This document shows, in pieces, positions 25,662 through 35,435 of a stretch of DNA of 64,000 bases. The position numbers and the translations under genes were made by a program. The DNA is from Halobacillus litoralis (lineage in GTDB: Bacteria; Bacillota; Bacilli; Bacillales; Halobacillaceae). The stretch is taken from positions 1,668,001-1,732,000 of the forward strand of contig NZ_CP129016.1 of NCBI RefSeq assembly GCF_020524085.2, in the 5' to 3' direction. The notes below the pieces were generated by a model, which saw only the letters and a program-made list of their open reading frames with translations, had not been told where the DNA came from and made no database searches. Every line of letters starts with the position of its first letter. Within the stretch, counting starts at the first letter, position 1.

Positions 25662-26669
25662 ATGAAGAAATATATGGGATTTCTATTGATCGTATTGTCT
25701 TTCGCCTTAGTCGCGTGTGGGAGCAGTGATGAAACGTCTGGTGATTCCTCTGATCAACCATCTGCACCGGACAAATTTTTGAAGATTGGAAGCGGTCCAA
25801 TGGGGTCTGGATGGTATCCGATTACGACCGTTATGTTGGATGTTTACATGGATGGGTTTTCTGGACTGAATGTCTCTCAGGTGGAAGGTGGTTCAACGGC
25901 GAATCTGAAGTCTCTGGAAGTCGGAGATATTCAATTAGGTCTGAACTATACTTCTGATTTCACTGCCGCCTTAGATGGCAGCGGGGGTTTTGATGAACCG
26001 TTGAGCCAGCCGGCTGCCGTAGGGGCTTTGTATCCGGTTTATCAAACGATTGCCACGACGACTGATCATGAGGATATCAATAAAATTGAAGATATTGTTG
26101 ATCAGCACATTTTTCTTGGTCCAAAAGGAGGCGGGGGACCCGTTGCGTTCTGGAACATGATGGCGGAGTACGGAATCAATGAAGAAACCATCAATGAAGC
26201 AGGAGGGGAGATCTCTTACGGAAACTATTCGGATGGAGCTTCGATGCTAAAAGATAACAATGTGGATGTTTTTGTTGGAGGTGGTGCTCCATTCATTCCA
26301 GCCCTGCAGGAAATAGAAATCACCAAACCTATTAAAGTCCTTCCTATTGATGAAGACAAGCTGAAAAGCATTGAGGAAAAGGGAATCGGGATTTCTTCGG
26401 GCGACATTCCAGCAGATACTTACAAAGACTTGAGTGAACCTGTTCCTACTTACACGATGGTTACGATGATGACAGCCCGGAAAGATCTGGATGAAGAGTA
26501 TGTGTACAACATGACGAAAATGTTCTGGGATAACATCCCGGCCTTCGAAGATCAAATTCCGGGAAGAGCCGCCCACTTTACGGTGGATACGGCATTGGAT
26601 GGGATTGATCCGGAATCCCTGCATCCAGGTGCTGAGAAATATTATAAAGAAGTCGGAGAACTAGAGTAA
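25662..26669 (+). CDS. TAXI-family TRAP solute-binding lipoprotein
   Basis: A 335-aa binding protein. Signal peptide with lipobox LVAC at about residues 16-19 and a Ser/Asp-rich linker, then LKIGSGPMGSGWYPITTVML, the start of TAXI domains. It captures a carboxylate outside the cell for the fused permease upstream by 21 bases. TAXI ligands are often glutamate-like or other organic acids; this one is unknown. Confidence 0.9.
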   Translation: MKKYMGFLLIVLSFALVACGSSDETSGDSSDQPSAPDKFLKIGSGPMGSGWYPITTVMLDVYMDGFSGLNVSQVEGGSTANLKSLEVGDIQLGLNYTSDFTAALDGSGGFDEPLSQPAAVGALYPVYQTIATTTDHEDINKIEDIVDQHIFLGPKGGGGPVAFWNMMAEYGINEETINEAGGEISYGNYSDGASMLKDNNVDVFVGGGAPFIPALQEIEITKPIKVLPIDEDKLKSIEEKGIGISSGDIPADTYKDLSEPVPTYTMVTMMTARKDLDEEYVYNMTKMFWDNIPAFEDQIPGRAAHFTVDTALDGIDPESLHPGAEKYYKEVGELE

Positions 26670-26688
26670 TAAGGAGGGAGGAGTCAGA

Positions 26689-28332
26689 TTGAAATCTTTT
26701 GAGAATCGGAAATGGTACGAGTTTTATAATCCTGAAATGAAAAGAGAGTTGACCTTTCCCGAAGTTCCTTTGTATAAGCTATTGGATCAAACCGCGGCCC
26801 AATATGGAAAACGAACGGCCGTTATATTTGAAGACCATGAAATGACTTATGAGGAATTAAAAGATCAAGTGGACCGGTTAGCTGGGGCGTGGGATGTCCT
26901 GGGGTTTGCTAAAGGCGAGCGTATTGGCCTGATGCTCTCCAACCATCCTGAATATATCATCGCTTATTATGCTGCTCAAAAGCTTGGGTTGATCGTGGTG
27001 CAAATTAATCCCCGGTACACGGCAAGGGAACTTTTGCAAATCATGGATGACTCTGAGATGAGTTATTTAATTACAGAGAAAGAACAATTCCCGATGGTTG
27101 AAGAACTCAAAGAGATGAAAGAGTTGAAGCATTTATTAGTAGCTGGAGGGAGCAGCGATGATCAAAGGTCCTTGGCTCACTTGATCCAACGTGCCGCTCC
27201 TATAACAAGAGACGTGGAAATTTCTATGAAAGAGGATGTCGCGGTCATTCAGTACACAGGAGGCACGACAGGAAAGATGAAAGGGGCTATGCTTACTCAC
27301 CATAATTTAGTCGCTAATGTCGTGCAAAGTTATGCCATGTATGGAGAGAAAATGGTGAGAGGCGAAGAAATGGTTTTAACAGCCACCCCTCTCTATCATG
27401 TTTACGCGATGACGAGTGCGATGAATCTGGGAATCTATATCGGCGCAACAAATCTATTAATACAAAAATTCCTCGTTGAAGATGTATTGGAAAAAATCAA
27501 GAAGTACCAGCCGACGTTTTTCCCTGGAGTTCCCGGGATGTATAACGCTTTCGTCAATCATCCGGACGTAGAAAAATACGGCTTGGACTGCTTGAAGTTT
27601 TGTTCCAGTGGTTCTGCTCCGCTCCCCATAGAGATTATTAAGCGGTTTGAAAGTTTAACAGGAGCTGTTATTGGAGAGGGGTTCGGTTTAACAGAAGCTT
27701 CCCCCTCCACGCATCGAAATCCTACCAGCGGGGTGAGGAAAGTGGGCAGTATCGGGATTCCACTTCCCGGGACCGATAGTAAAGTGGTGAACGAAGATAA
27801 TCAGGAACTCCCGGAGAACAGTGTGGGGGAACTGGTCATCAAAGGCCCGCAGATTATGAAAGGGTATTGGAGGAAGGAAGACGAAACGAGCCATGCTCTC
27901 AGAAACGGTTGGCTTTACACGGGGGACTTAGCGATGACGGATGAAGACGGCTATTTCTATATTGTCGGTCGGAAAAAAGAAATGATCATCAATGGCGGTT
28001 TCAACATTTACCCGCAGGAAATTGAAAGCGTTTTATATGAACATCCAGATGTCAAAGAATCAGCGGTTATAGGGATACCCCATAAGGAAAAAGGGGAAAT
28101 CGTTAAAGCTTATGTTGTAGCTAAGGAAGGACATGATCTTGATTTAGAAGAGTTAAAGGGTCACTGTTACCGCAACTTAACCCGCTATAAAGTACCGAAG
28201 GAATTTGTGGTTACCCATGAGCTGCCAAGAAACACGGTCGGGAAACTGCTGAAACGTAAGCTTGTGGAGGAAGAAAAAAGAAAACGATTGAAGGAGGAGA
28301 CCACGGATGGAATCCAACAATCCTATTCATAA
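26689..28332 (+). CDS. Acyl-CoA synthetase, AMP-forming
   Basis: A 547-aa ANL-family ligase. QYTGGTTGKMKGAMLTHHNL (ATP loop), GEGFGLTEASP, YTGDLAMTDEDGYFYIVGRK and the catalytic Lys in NTVGKLLKRK are all present. TTG start with GGAGG about 8 bases upstream. It should activate the acid brought in by the adjacent TRAP system. Its end overlaps the next gene by 26 bases. Closest to medium/long-chain acyl-CoA ligases; the substrate is not resolved. Confidence 0.9.
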   Translation: MKSFENRKWYEFYNPEMKRELTFPEVPLYKLLDQTAAQYGKRTAVIFEDHEMTYEELKDQVDRLAGAWDVLGFAKGERIGLMLSNHPEYIIAYYAAQKLGLIVVQINPRYTARELLQIMDDSEMSYLITEKEQFPMVEELKEMKELKHLLVAGGSSDDQRSLAHLIQRAAPITRDVEISMKEDVAVIQYTGGTTGKMKGAMLTHHNLVANVVQSYAMYGEKMVRGEEMVLTATPLYHVYAMTSAMNLGIYIGATNLLIQKFLVEDVLEKIKKYQPTFFPGVPGMYNAFVNHPDVEKYGLDCLKFCSSGSAPLPIEIIKRFESLTGAVIGEGFGLTEASPSTHRNPTSGVRKVGSIGIPLPGTDSKVVNEDNQELPENSVGELVIKGPQIMKGYWRKEDETSHALRNGWLYTGDLAMTDEDGYFYIVGRKKEMIINGGFNIYPQEIESVLYEHPDVKESAVIGIPHKEKGEIVKAYVVAKEGHDLDLEELKGHCYRNLTRYKVPKEFVVTHELPRNTVGKLLKRKLVEEEKRKRLKEETTDGIQQSYS

Positions 28333-29173
28333 AGTGGCTGTGATCGGCGCCGGAGCGATGGGATCGCAGATTGCTATGGTCTGTGCTTTGCAAGGTCATC
28401 CTGTCTATTTGAATGACCTAGATCCTCAGCAATTAAAGCAGGCTGAAATTGAGCTTAAAAAAAGAATGGAGCGAAGCGTCGAAAAGAAACGGCTGACAGA
28501 GGAGCAAGTACACGAAGCTTTTCACCGACTGGAGCTTGGAACAGAACTTTCACACATCCACGATGCAGATCTGGTCATTGAAGCGGTCGTGGAGAAGCTG
28601 GAGGTGAAGAGGGACCTATTTAAGAAATTAGATGAAGTAACGGCTCCTCATGCCATTCTTGCAACGAACAGTTCGACGATCGTCAGTTCTAAGATTGCCG
28701 ATGTGACCACGCGTCCTGAGCGGGTATGTAATCTCCATTTTTTCAACCCACCACTGATCATGGAACTTGTTGAAGTGGTGAAAGGGCCGCACACATCGGA
28801 AGAAACAGCCGAGAGAGCATTCCAGTTTATTGAAGGGATCGGTAAAACCCCGGTCATGCTTCAAAAAGAAATTTCCGGATTTATTGCGAATCGCATTCTT
28901 GGAAAGCTGATGGATGAAGCCGTCTACTTACTGGAGAATGGCTATGCCACACATGAAGAAATCGATAAAGTTTGTACAAAAGCATTGAACCATCCCATCG
29001 GACCTTTTTCATTGATGGATCTGACGGGCATCGATGTGAATTACTTTGTCCGTATGCAGCGTTATGAGGAGACCGGAAACGAGAACGATCGACCGGCAAA
29101 AATTGTGGAAGATAAAGTGAAAAAAGGAGAGCTTGGACGTAAAACTGGACAAGGCTTTTACCAATATACCTGA
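28307..29173 (+). CDS. 3-hydroxyacyl-CoA dehydrogenase
   Basis: A 288-aa NAD-dependent enzyme of the HbdA/PaaH type. GAGAMGSQIA cofactor loop, catalytic His in NLHFFNPPLIMELVEVVKG, and NHPIGPFSLMDLTGID in the C-terminal domain. The ATG is preceded by GGAGG. A paralogue lies two genes on at 30453, so the two may act on different chain lengths or stereo-intermediates. Confidence 0.92.
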   Translation: MESNNPIHKVAVIGAGAMGSQIAMVCALQGHPVYLNDLDPQQLKQAEIELKKRMERSVEKKRLTEEQVHEAFHRLELGTELSHIHDADLVIEAVVEKLEVKRDLFKKLDEVTAPHAILATNSSTIVSSKIADVTTRPERVCNLHFFNPPLIMELVEVVKGPHTSEETAERAFQFIEGIGKTPVMLQKEISGFIANRILGKLMDEAVYLLENGYATHEEIDKVCTKALNHPIGPFSLMDLTGIDVNYFVRMQRYEETGNENDRPAKIVEDKVKKGELGRKTGQGFYQYT

Positions 29174-29187
29174 ACAGGAGGATCATC

Positions 29188-30450
29188 ATGAAGCAATTTG
29201 TCCTCATCGATTCTGTAGTAGATTCAAAAGATAACCTGACGACAAAAGAGAAAGGGCTTATGGGGGGCAGAGGGTCGAATACGCTTCATCCTGACGATGC
29301 GTACGCCGTTGAAGAAGCCGTTCGTTTAAAGACCAAACATGGTGGAAAAGTAACGGCCCTTTTTTTAGCTGAAGATGCCACAGAATATCCCATTCCCAAA
29401 GTGCGAGATTTGGGGGTGGATGAAACGGTTTGGTTGAAGAAAGAGACTTGGCATGAGGATGTATTTACAACCGCCTCCATGCTCTCCGAATATTTAAAAG
29501 AAGAAGAGGCGGATTTGATTCTTACAGGGTCCGATGTCTGGGGGACGATGATCGCTGAATTATTAGAAATTCCATCGGTTACGCGTGTGCTGGATATGGA
29601 CATACGGAGAGGGGATGCTTTTTTAAAACGGAAAATAGAGGAGGAAGAGGAATGGATGAAAACTTCCTTCCCTCTCTTAATCACTCCTCCCCCTCAAGTT
29701 GGTGAAGCGGAAAGCACTTCTATAAAGAGATTGAAAACAGCCGTTCAAAACACAGAAGTTAAATTGGATCATCGTTTGAAAGGAGAACATTCTGTCCGTA
29801 GGGATGCTGGTGGAGTTTCCCGGGCTTCATATGGGAGTGATCAGACGTTACAGAATATTCTTATTGTCGGAGAAATCCAGAAAAATCAACGGGAGCAATG
29901 TTCGTGTGAAGCCATCGCTGCTGCTGAAAAAATGGTAGGAGACGGCGAGGTCACTGCTGTTTTGATGGGCGAGGACGTTCATGCTTTTTCAAAAGAGATG
30001 ATGGCTTATGGTGCTGACGGTGTTTTGGAAATCAATCACCCGTTATTGGAGAACGGTACACCGGACAGTTATGCGCAGGCTCTTTTTAAGGTGTTGGATG
30101 ATTACTCCTTTGATGGGATCGTTTTTCCTGATTCCCCGTTCGGCAGAGAGCTTGCCGCCCGGGCAGCTGTAAGGATGAGGTCTGAACCTATGACCGGGGT
30201 GACAGATATCGAGAGACTGGATGATGGTGTTGAATTTACGATTCTGTCTTCCCAACGAAAGAGTAAGGAAGAGAAAGTCAACGGTGAAGCATTGGGGGTT
30301 TTCACCATCCAATCGGGTTGTTTTACTCCTGGGATTAAGGAAGAACAGAAAGGGTGGAAGCGCTTGGTGAAGATGGAGATTGAAGATTTGAGAATGGAGA
30401 GGGTGGATGTTACAGACCTTTCCTTTGAGTATGAGAGGGCTGGTGTATAA
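29188..30450 (+). CDS. EtfB-EtfA fusion lacking the FAD domain
   Basis: A 420-aa protein. Residues 1 to about 195 match the electron-transfer flavoprotein beta subunit: GGRGSNTLHPDDAYAVEEAV, then ILTGSDVWGTMIAELLEIP. Residues 215-420 match only the first domain of the alpha subunit (NILIVGEI..., then GIVFPDSPFGRELAARAAVR). The alpha C-terminal domain that holds FAD is absent; the gene stops normally at 30450 and the next gene begins 3 bases later, so no lost exon of sequence lies here. ETF normally accepts electrons from acyl-CoA dehydrogenases. Without FAD the protein may be a docking partner or use a separate FAD-domain protein. Function uncertain. Confidence 0.8.
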   Translation: MKQFVLIDSVVDSKDNLTTKEKGLMGGRGSNTLHPDDAYAVEEAVRLKTKHGGKVTALFLAEDATEYPIPKVRDLGVDETVWLKKETWHEDVFTTASMLSEYLKEEEADLILTGSDVWGTMIAELLEIPSVTRVLDMDIRRGDAFLKRKIEEEEEWMKTSFPLLITPPPQVGEAESTSIKRLKTAVQNTEVKLDHRLKGEHSVRRDAGGVSRASYGSDQTLQNILIVGEIQKNQREQCSCEAIAAAEKMVGDGEVTAVLMGEDVHAFSKEMMAYGADGVLEINHPLLENGTPDSYAQALFKVLDDYSFDGIVFPDSPFGRELAARAAVRMRSEPMTGVTDIERLDDGVEFTILSSQRKSKEEKVNGEALGVFTIQSGCFTPGIKEEQKGWKRLVKMEIEDLRMERVDVTDLSFEYERAGV

Positions 30451-30452
30451 AA

Positions 30453-31301
30453 ATGATCCAGAATATCAGTGTCATTGGAGCAGGAACGATGGGCAGAGGG
30501 ATCGCGTTTGCTTGTGCTCTTTCCGGTCTAGAGGTATCTGTCCAGGATAAATTCGAAGAAAGCATAGAAGGTTGCAAGGATTACATCACTAAACAATTCG
30601 ATAAAAGTATAGAAAAAGGAAAGCTTTCGAGACAGGAAGCAGAGGAAAGGAAGGAGAAGATCCGGTATTTTCAGGAACTAGAGAGGGCTGTCCGTCAAGC
30701 CGATCTCGTCATTGAAGCTGTTACAGAGGTGATGGAATTAAAAGTGGACACCTTCAAGGAATTGGATCTCTATGCTCCTGCGGATGCGATTCTTGCTACT
30801 AATACATCCACGATGAGTCCTACTGAAATATCGGCTCAGACATCAAGGCCCGATCGCTGCATTGCCCTCCATTTTTTCAATCCTGTACCAAAAATGAAAT
30901 TGATTGAGGTCATCTGTGGGTTGGAGACCTCTGAACGAACCATTGAAGAGTCGTTCCACTTTGGAGCATCGATTGGGAAAGAGTGCGTGAAAATCAATGA
31001 ATTTCCAGGCTTTGCTGTCAGCCGCATGAACTGTCTGATCGGTAATGAAGCCATGAACATGGTTATGGAAGGTGTAGGGTCCGTTGAGGACATTGATAAA
31101 GCCATGAATCTCGGTCTGAATCACCCCATGGGTCCACTCGAATTGGCCGACTTAGTGGGGTTGGATACAAGACTTCGTAATATGGAATATCTCCATAAAA
31201 CGCTGGGAGAAAAATACCGTCCATGTCCGATCTTAACGAAGTATGTGAAAGCAGGGCACTTGGGCAAGAAGACAGGTAAAGGATTTTATACGTATTCCTA
31301 A
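30453..31301 (+). CDS. 3-hydroxyacyl-CoA dehydrogenase (second copy)
   Basis: A 282-aa paralogue of the gene at 28307. GAGTMGRGIAFACALSG at the N-terminus, catalytic His in ALHFFNPVPKMKLIEVICG, and NHPMGPLELADLVGLD. It starts 2 bases after the Etf-like gene. Closest in form to 3-hydroxybutyryl-CoA dehydrogenase. Confidence 0.92.
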   Translation: MIQNISVIGAGTMGRGIAFACALSGLEVSVQDKFEESIEGCKDYITKQFDKSIEKGKLSRQEAEERKEKIRYFQELERAVRQADLVIEAVTEVMELKVDTFKELDLYAPADAILATNTSTMSPTEISAQTSRPDRCIALHFFNPVPKMKLIEVICGLETSERTIEESFHFGASIGKECVKINEFPGFAVSRMNCLIGNEAMNMVMEGVGSVEDIDKAMNLGLNHPMGPLELADLVGLDTRLRNMEYLHKTLGEKYRPCPILTKYVKAGHLGKKTGKGFYTYS

Positions 31302-31318
31302 TGAAGGGAGAGGAAGAT

Positions 31319-32470
31319 ATGAACTTTCAACTAGATGAAGAAATTGAATTCCTGAAAAAGAATGTGCGTGATTTTGTCCAGACAGAAGTAGAAGCGGCGG
31401 CGATGGATATTGAAAAAGAGGATAAAATCCCCGACCGGATCATTGAAATGTCCAAAGAGATGGGGCTGTTCGGACTTAGTATTCCAGAAGAGTATGGGGG
31501 CCTTGGGATCGGGATGGTCGGCAAGTGTGCTCTATATGAAGAAATCGGTGCCACTCATAATGGATTTACCACTTTGATTGGTGCTCATACGGGAATAGGC
31601 ACCGTCGGAATTGTGGAACTCGGAAATGAACAACAGCAGCAAAAATATCTGCCTGCGCTTGCGCGTGGGGACTCGATCGGAGCTTTTGCCCTGACAGAGC
31701 CAAGTGCCGGATCTAATGCCACGAACCTCAAAACAACGGCAGAAAAAAGGGGCGGCACATACATTCTGAATGGAACGAAGCACTATATCACCAATGCAAC
31801 AGTCGCTGACGTCTTTACAGTCATGGCTGTGACAGATGCCAGTAAAGGAGCGAAAGGCATCACCTCTTTTATTATTGAAAAAGATTTTCCGGGTTTCAAA
31901 GTGGGGGCGGTCGAGCCGAAGATGGGCTTGCATGGCTCTCACTCTGCTGAAATTATTTTAGAAGATTGCGAGGTTCCCGCTGAGAACGTATTGGGAGAAG
32001 AAGGACAGGGGTATGTGAACGCGCTTAAGATTCTCGCCAATGGAAGAGCTGGTTTAGCAGCAAGGAATCTGGGATCCTGCCAAAAGCTGCTTGATTTATC
32101 CATGCAGTACACGCAGGAACGTGAACAGTTCGGTGTTCCAATCATTGAACACCAGGCCGTCGCTCATATGGTTTCTGAAATGGCCGTCGAAACAGAAGCC
32201 CTAAGGTCGTTTACTTACCGCGTCGCCTGGATGGTCGATCAGGGGAAAAAGGTGATCAAAGAAGCGGCCATGCTCAAACTCTATGGCTCGGAAGTCTATA
32301 ATCGGGTAGCGGATAAGGCCGTACAGGTCCACGGAGGAATCGGGTATATTTCCGACTATCCAATTGAACGTTTCTTCCGGGATGCCCGTATCACCCGAAT
32401 TTATGAAGGTACATCTGAAATACAAAAAAATATCATATCCAGCCAACTGAAGAAAGAATACGCTCTTTAA
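31319..32470 (+). CDS. Short-chain-type acyl-CoA dehydrogenase (second copy)
   Basis: A 383-aa enzyme with [31 protein letters not shown] and catalytic Glu in [10 protein letters not shown]. Plainly related to the dehydrogenase at 22479 along its whole length. The ATG at 31319 ([12 protein letters not shown]) has GGGAGAGG upstream and matches usual N-termini; the ATG at 31301 has no such site. A second FAD dehydrogenase suggests two oxidation steps of different acyl chains. Confidence 0.93.
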   Translation: MNFQLDEEIEFLKKNVRDFVQTEVEAAAMDIEKEDKIPDRIIEMSKEMGLFGLSIPEEYGGLGIGMVGKCALYEEIGATHNGFTTLIGAHTGIGTVGIVELGNEQQQQKYLPALARGDSIGAFALTEPSAGSNATNLKTTAEKRGGTYILNGTKHYITNATVADVFTVMAVTDASKGAKGITSFIIEKDFPGFKVGAVEPKMGLHGSHSAEIILEDCEVPAENVLGEEGQGYVNALKILANGRAGLAARNLGSCQKLLDLSMQYTQEREQFGVPIIEHQAVAHMVSEMAVETEALRSFTYRVAWMVDQGKKVIKEAAMLKLYGSEVYNRVADKAVQVHGGIGYISDYPIERFFRDARITRIYEGTSEIQKNIISSQLKKEYAL

Positions 32471-32481
32471 GGAGGATGAGA

Positions 32482-33667
32482 ATGAACGAAGAAATTGTCA
32501 TTGTAAGCGCTGTACGTACACCCATCGGTCGTTATGGAGGTGCCCTGAAGAATGAATCATCCGGGCACCTGGCTTCCATTGCCATTAAAGAGGCTGTGCA
32601 TCGTGCTGGAATAGCTTCTGAACAAGTGGATGAAGTCATTATGGGAGAAGTCCGGCAGACCACAGAGTCCTCGAATGTAGCCAGAGTCGCTGCTCTGAGA
32701 GCAGGGATTCCTGAATCATCACCAGCCTATACGATCAATCGCCTATGTGCATCCGGGATGCAGTGCATCGCTTCCGGGGCTCAGCAAATTATTTTTGAAC
32801 AAGCGGACATTGTCGTTGCTGGTGGGACGGAGAGCATGAGTCGTTCGCCGATCTATCTTAGAAACTCAAGGTTTGGCGGTGACCGAACCCAGTTGGTAGA
32901 TTCCAATACAGAAGCAGGTCAGCAACCCAAAGAAATATATGGGAACAACCTTGGAATGGGCATCACAGCCGAAAATGTGGCTGTCCGTTATGAGGTGACA
33001 AGAGAAGACCAGGATGCTTTTGCTATCGAGAGTCAGAGGAGGGCTGCCCGCGCAATCGAAGAAGGCAGATTTAAAGATGAAATCGTCCCTGTTGAGGTAA
33101 AAGATAAGAAGTCTTCATGGACATTTGAGGTCGATGAGCACCCTCGTCCGAATACCACATTAGAGAAGCTCTCCCATTTACGGTCTGCTTTCAGGGATAA
33201 CGGGACCGTAACGGCTGGGAATGCGTGTGGTAGAAATGACGGGGCAACGGCTCTTGTTCTCATGCGGGCATCAAGAGCAAGGGAGCTAGGACTGACTCCG
33301 CTCGCAAAAATCGTCGACTGGGCAACGGCGGGTGTATCTCCAGAATTAATGGGCATCGGCCCCGTACCAGCTGTAAAAAAAACTTTTGGAAAGAACCAAT
33401 AAATCCGTAGAGGAGATTGGGTTGGTGGAGCTGAATGAAGCCTTCGCTTCTCAATCCTTAGCTGTCATCCGTGAATTAGGATTGGACGAGGATAAGGTCA
33501 ATGTCAACGGTGGAGCCATTGCGCTTGGACACCCTGTCGGTGCAAGCGGGGCAAGGATCGTAACCACCCTTTTACATGAAATGAAAAAAAGAAAAGAACA
33601 GCTTGGGGTTGCAACCTTGTGCGCTGGTGGCGGCCAGGGAATGGCGATCATGGTTGAACAAATGTAG
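32482..33667 (+). pseudogene. Thiolase (acetyl-CoA acetyltransferase), frameshifted at about 33380
   Basis: About 395 aa when repaired. Nucleophile Cys in [35 protein letters not shown] and CAGGGQG are all present. A run of eight A (33375-33382) breaks the frame; with seven, AVKK continues into [21 protein letters not shown]. Probable sequencing error, since both halves look fully conserved. The ATG at 32482 has AAGGAGG 6 bases upstream. Final carbon-chain cleavage step of the operon. Confidence 0.85.
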
Positions 33668-33684
33668 GCGGGGGAGGCTTTTTC

Positions 33685-34081
33685 ATGAGGGATTATTCAG
33701 CTTTTTTTCGCTCACATCGGGTTCAGCAAACATTTGGATGAGGAACAACGCGTCATCCTTGAGCTGCCACTTACCGCTGAGGTCTTGAATGAGGATGGAA
33801 CCGTTCCAGCGGGCTTGTTCTCAACCATGCTGGACATTGTCATTGGATCGACGATTGGAGAAGAATTACAACAACCGACGAGTACGGTCAACTTGAACAT
33901 GAACTATTTTGACTTGTCGGATAGAGGCCCCTATACCTCTTACGCATGGGTTACCCATCAGAGTGGAAAAACCGTGGTCGGTGAAGGGGTTGTGGAAGAT
34001 TCTGATCAGCGTGTGGTAGCAAAGGGATCGGGGACCTTTAAAGTACTGGCTGAAGAAACAAAGAAGAAAGGAAGATCATGA
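33685..34081 (+). pseudogene. PaaI-type acyl-CoA thioesterase, frameshifted at about 33710
   Basis: About 131 aa when repaired. The reading frame breaks in a run of seven T; with six, MRDYSAFF continues into AHIGFSKHLDEEQRVIL. The hot-dog core GTVPAGLFSTMLDIVIGSTI and TVNLNMNYF are typical of PaaI-like thioesterases. GGAGG lies 7 bases before the ATG. Its stop overlaps the next gene's start (ATGATG). Likely hydrolyses stalled acyl-CoAs to free CoA. Confidence 0.72.
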
Positions 34082-34860
34082 TGGCATTAGAAAATATTGA
34101 ATATGTAAGAGAAGGGCAACTCGGTTTCATTACCATCAATCGCCCGGATGTACGTAATGCGCTTAATAAGCAGACTTTGGATGAGATCGAGGAAGCGCTT
34201 GACCGCGCCTCGGCCGACAGGGAAGTAGGCGTCGTTATTTTTACGGGAAAAGGGGACAAGTCCTTCGCAGCTGGAGCAGATATCAACCAGTTGACAGAAA
34301 AGACGGCTGTGGATGCTTTGCAGGGGAATGGAATGCAGGACATCTATAATAAAATCGAAAGCTTTGAAAAGCCTACAATCGCCATGATTAATGGTTATGC
34401 CCTCGGTGGCGGCTGTGAATTAGCGATGAGTTGTGACATTCGAGTTGCTTCTACCAATGCCAAGTTAGGTCTCCCGGAACTGAACCTTTCCATTATACCG
34501 GGAGCAGGGGGGACCCAGAGGCTCGCGCGCCTAGTCGGCAAAGGAAAAGCATTGGAGATGATCTTGACCGGTAAAATCATTGATGCAGAAGAAGCGCTTC
34601 AATACGGTCTCATTACGGAGGTGGCCTCACCCGAAAATTTACTAGATAAGGTGAGAGAGGTAAGTGAAAAGATCCTTTCTAAAGGGCCATTGGCCGTGCA
34701 GCTCGCTAAGCTCTCTGTTCATATGGGTACAGAAACGGACCTGAAAACAGGTCTTATGCTGGAAAAACTTTCGCAAGCCGTCTTGTTTAATTCGAAAGAT
34801 AAAAACGAAGGGACGAAAGCCTTTCTTGAAAAGAGAACGCCTGTTTTCAAAGGTGAATAA
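34078..34860 (+). CDS. Enoyl-CoA hydratase
   Basis: A 260-aa crotonase-family enzyme. GDKSFAAGADINQL and ALGGGCELAMSCDIRVAS form the oxyanion hole and active-site region, and LPELNLSIIPGAGGTQRL carries the catalytic Glu. It hydrates 2-enoyl-CoA to (S)-3-hydroxyacyl-CoA, the step between the dehydrogenases encoded upstream. Overlaps the preceding stop codon. Confidence 0.93.
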   Translation: MMALENIEYVREGQLGFITINRPDVRNALNKQTLDEIEEALDRASADREVGVVIFTGKGDKSFAAGADINQLTEKTAVDALQGNGMQDIYNKIESFEKPTIAMINGYALGGGCELAMSCDIRVASTNAKLGLPELNLSIIPGAGGTQRLARLVGKGKALEMILTGKIIDAEEALQYGLITEVASPENLLDKVREVSEKILSKGPLAVQLAKLSVHMGTETDLKTGLMLEKLSQAVLFNSKDKNEGTKAFLEKRTPVFKGE

Positions 34861-34873
34861 AGGAGGCGGAAGC

Positions 34874-35275
34874 GTGCAATCATTAGAGGAAGTTAAGAAG
34901 AGTTTTGAAGAGAGTCCATTTTTTAGTCATGTCGGGTTTGTTATTTCCCGTTTCAATGAAGGAGACGTCCTACTGACCCTCCCCATTCGTGAGCACTTGT
35001 ATAATGTGAACGGTACATTGCATGGAGGAGTGCATGCCACCATGATTGATTTAGTTTTAGGAATGGCGATACGTTCTAAAACAAGGACCCGGTGTACGAC
35101 CATGAATTTGAACATGAATTATCTGGCTCCTGCACAAGGGGGAGAAATTTATGCTACAGGGAAAATCATTCAGGAAGGATACAAAATTGTTACGGCTGAG
35201 GGTGAATTGCGGGATCAGAGCGGAAAGATGCTGGCCAAAGGAATCGGGACCTTCAAATTGATAAGAGATGAATAG
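34874..35275 (+). CDS. PaaI-type acyl-CoA thioesterase
   Basis: A 133-aa hot-dog thioesterase with NVNGTLHGGVHATMIDLVLG and TTMNLNMNYLAPA. The GTG at 34874 has AGGAGG 7 bases upstream and gives the usual length; the longer upstream start lies inside the hydratase gene. Paralogue of the thioesterase at 33685. Last gene of the sigma-54 operon, directly before a terminator. Confidence 0.88.
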   Translation: MQSLEEVKKSFEESPFFSHVGFVISRFNEGDVLLTLPIREHLYNVNGTLHGGVHATMIDLVLGMAIRSKTRTRCTTMNLNMNYLAPAQGGEIYATGKIIQEGYKIVTAEGELRDQSGKMLAKGIGTFKLIRDE

Positions 35276-35277
35276 AA

Positions 35278-35313
35278 GGAGGGCGGACCTGGTTAAGGCC
35301 CGCCCTCCCTTTT
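35278..35313 (+). terminator. Terminator of the sigma-54 operon
   Basis: GGAGGGCGG pairs with CCGCCCTCC, followed by CTTTT. Very GC-rich stem immediately after the last stop codon. Confidence 0.8.
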
Positions 35314-35394
35314 GGCTTTATACCGGCTGGCTCCAGCTGTGTAGAGCGAAACCGATCACTCACCCGTGAAGCTTTTTATGAAACTCGTACTTAT

Positions 35395-35435
35395 AAAAAA
35401 TGTGGGAAGCCGGTTAGGGCTTCCCACATTTTTTT
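35395..35435. terminator. Bidirectional terminator between convergent units
   Basis: TGTGGGAAGCC pairs with GGCTTCCCACA. A six-A run precedes and a seven-T run follows, so it works on both strands and ends the minus-strand protease genes. Confidence 0.88.
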
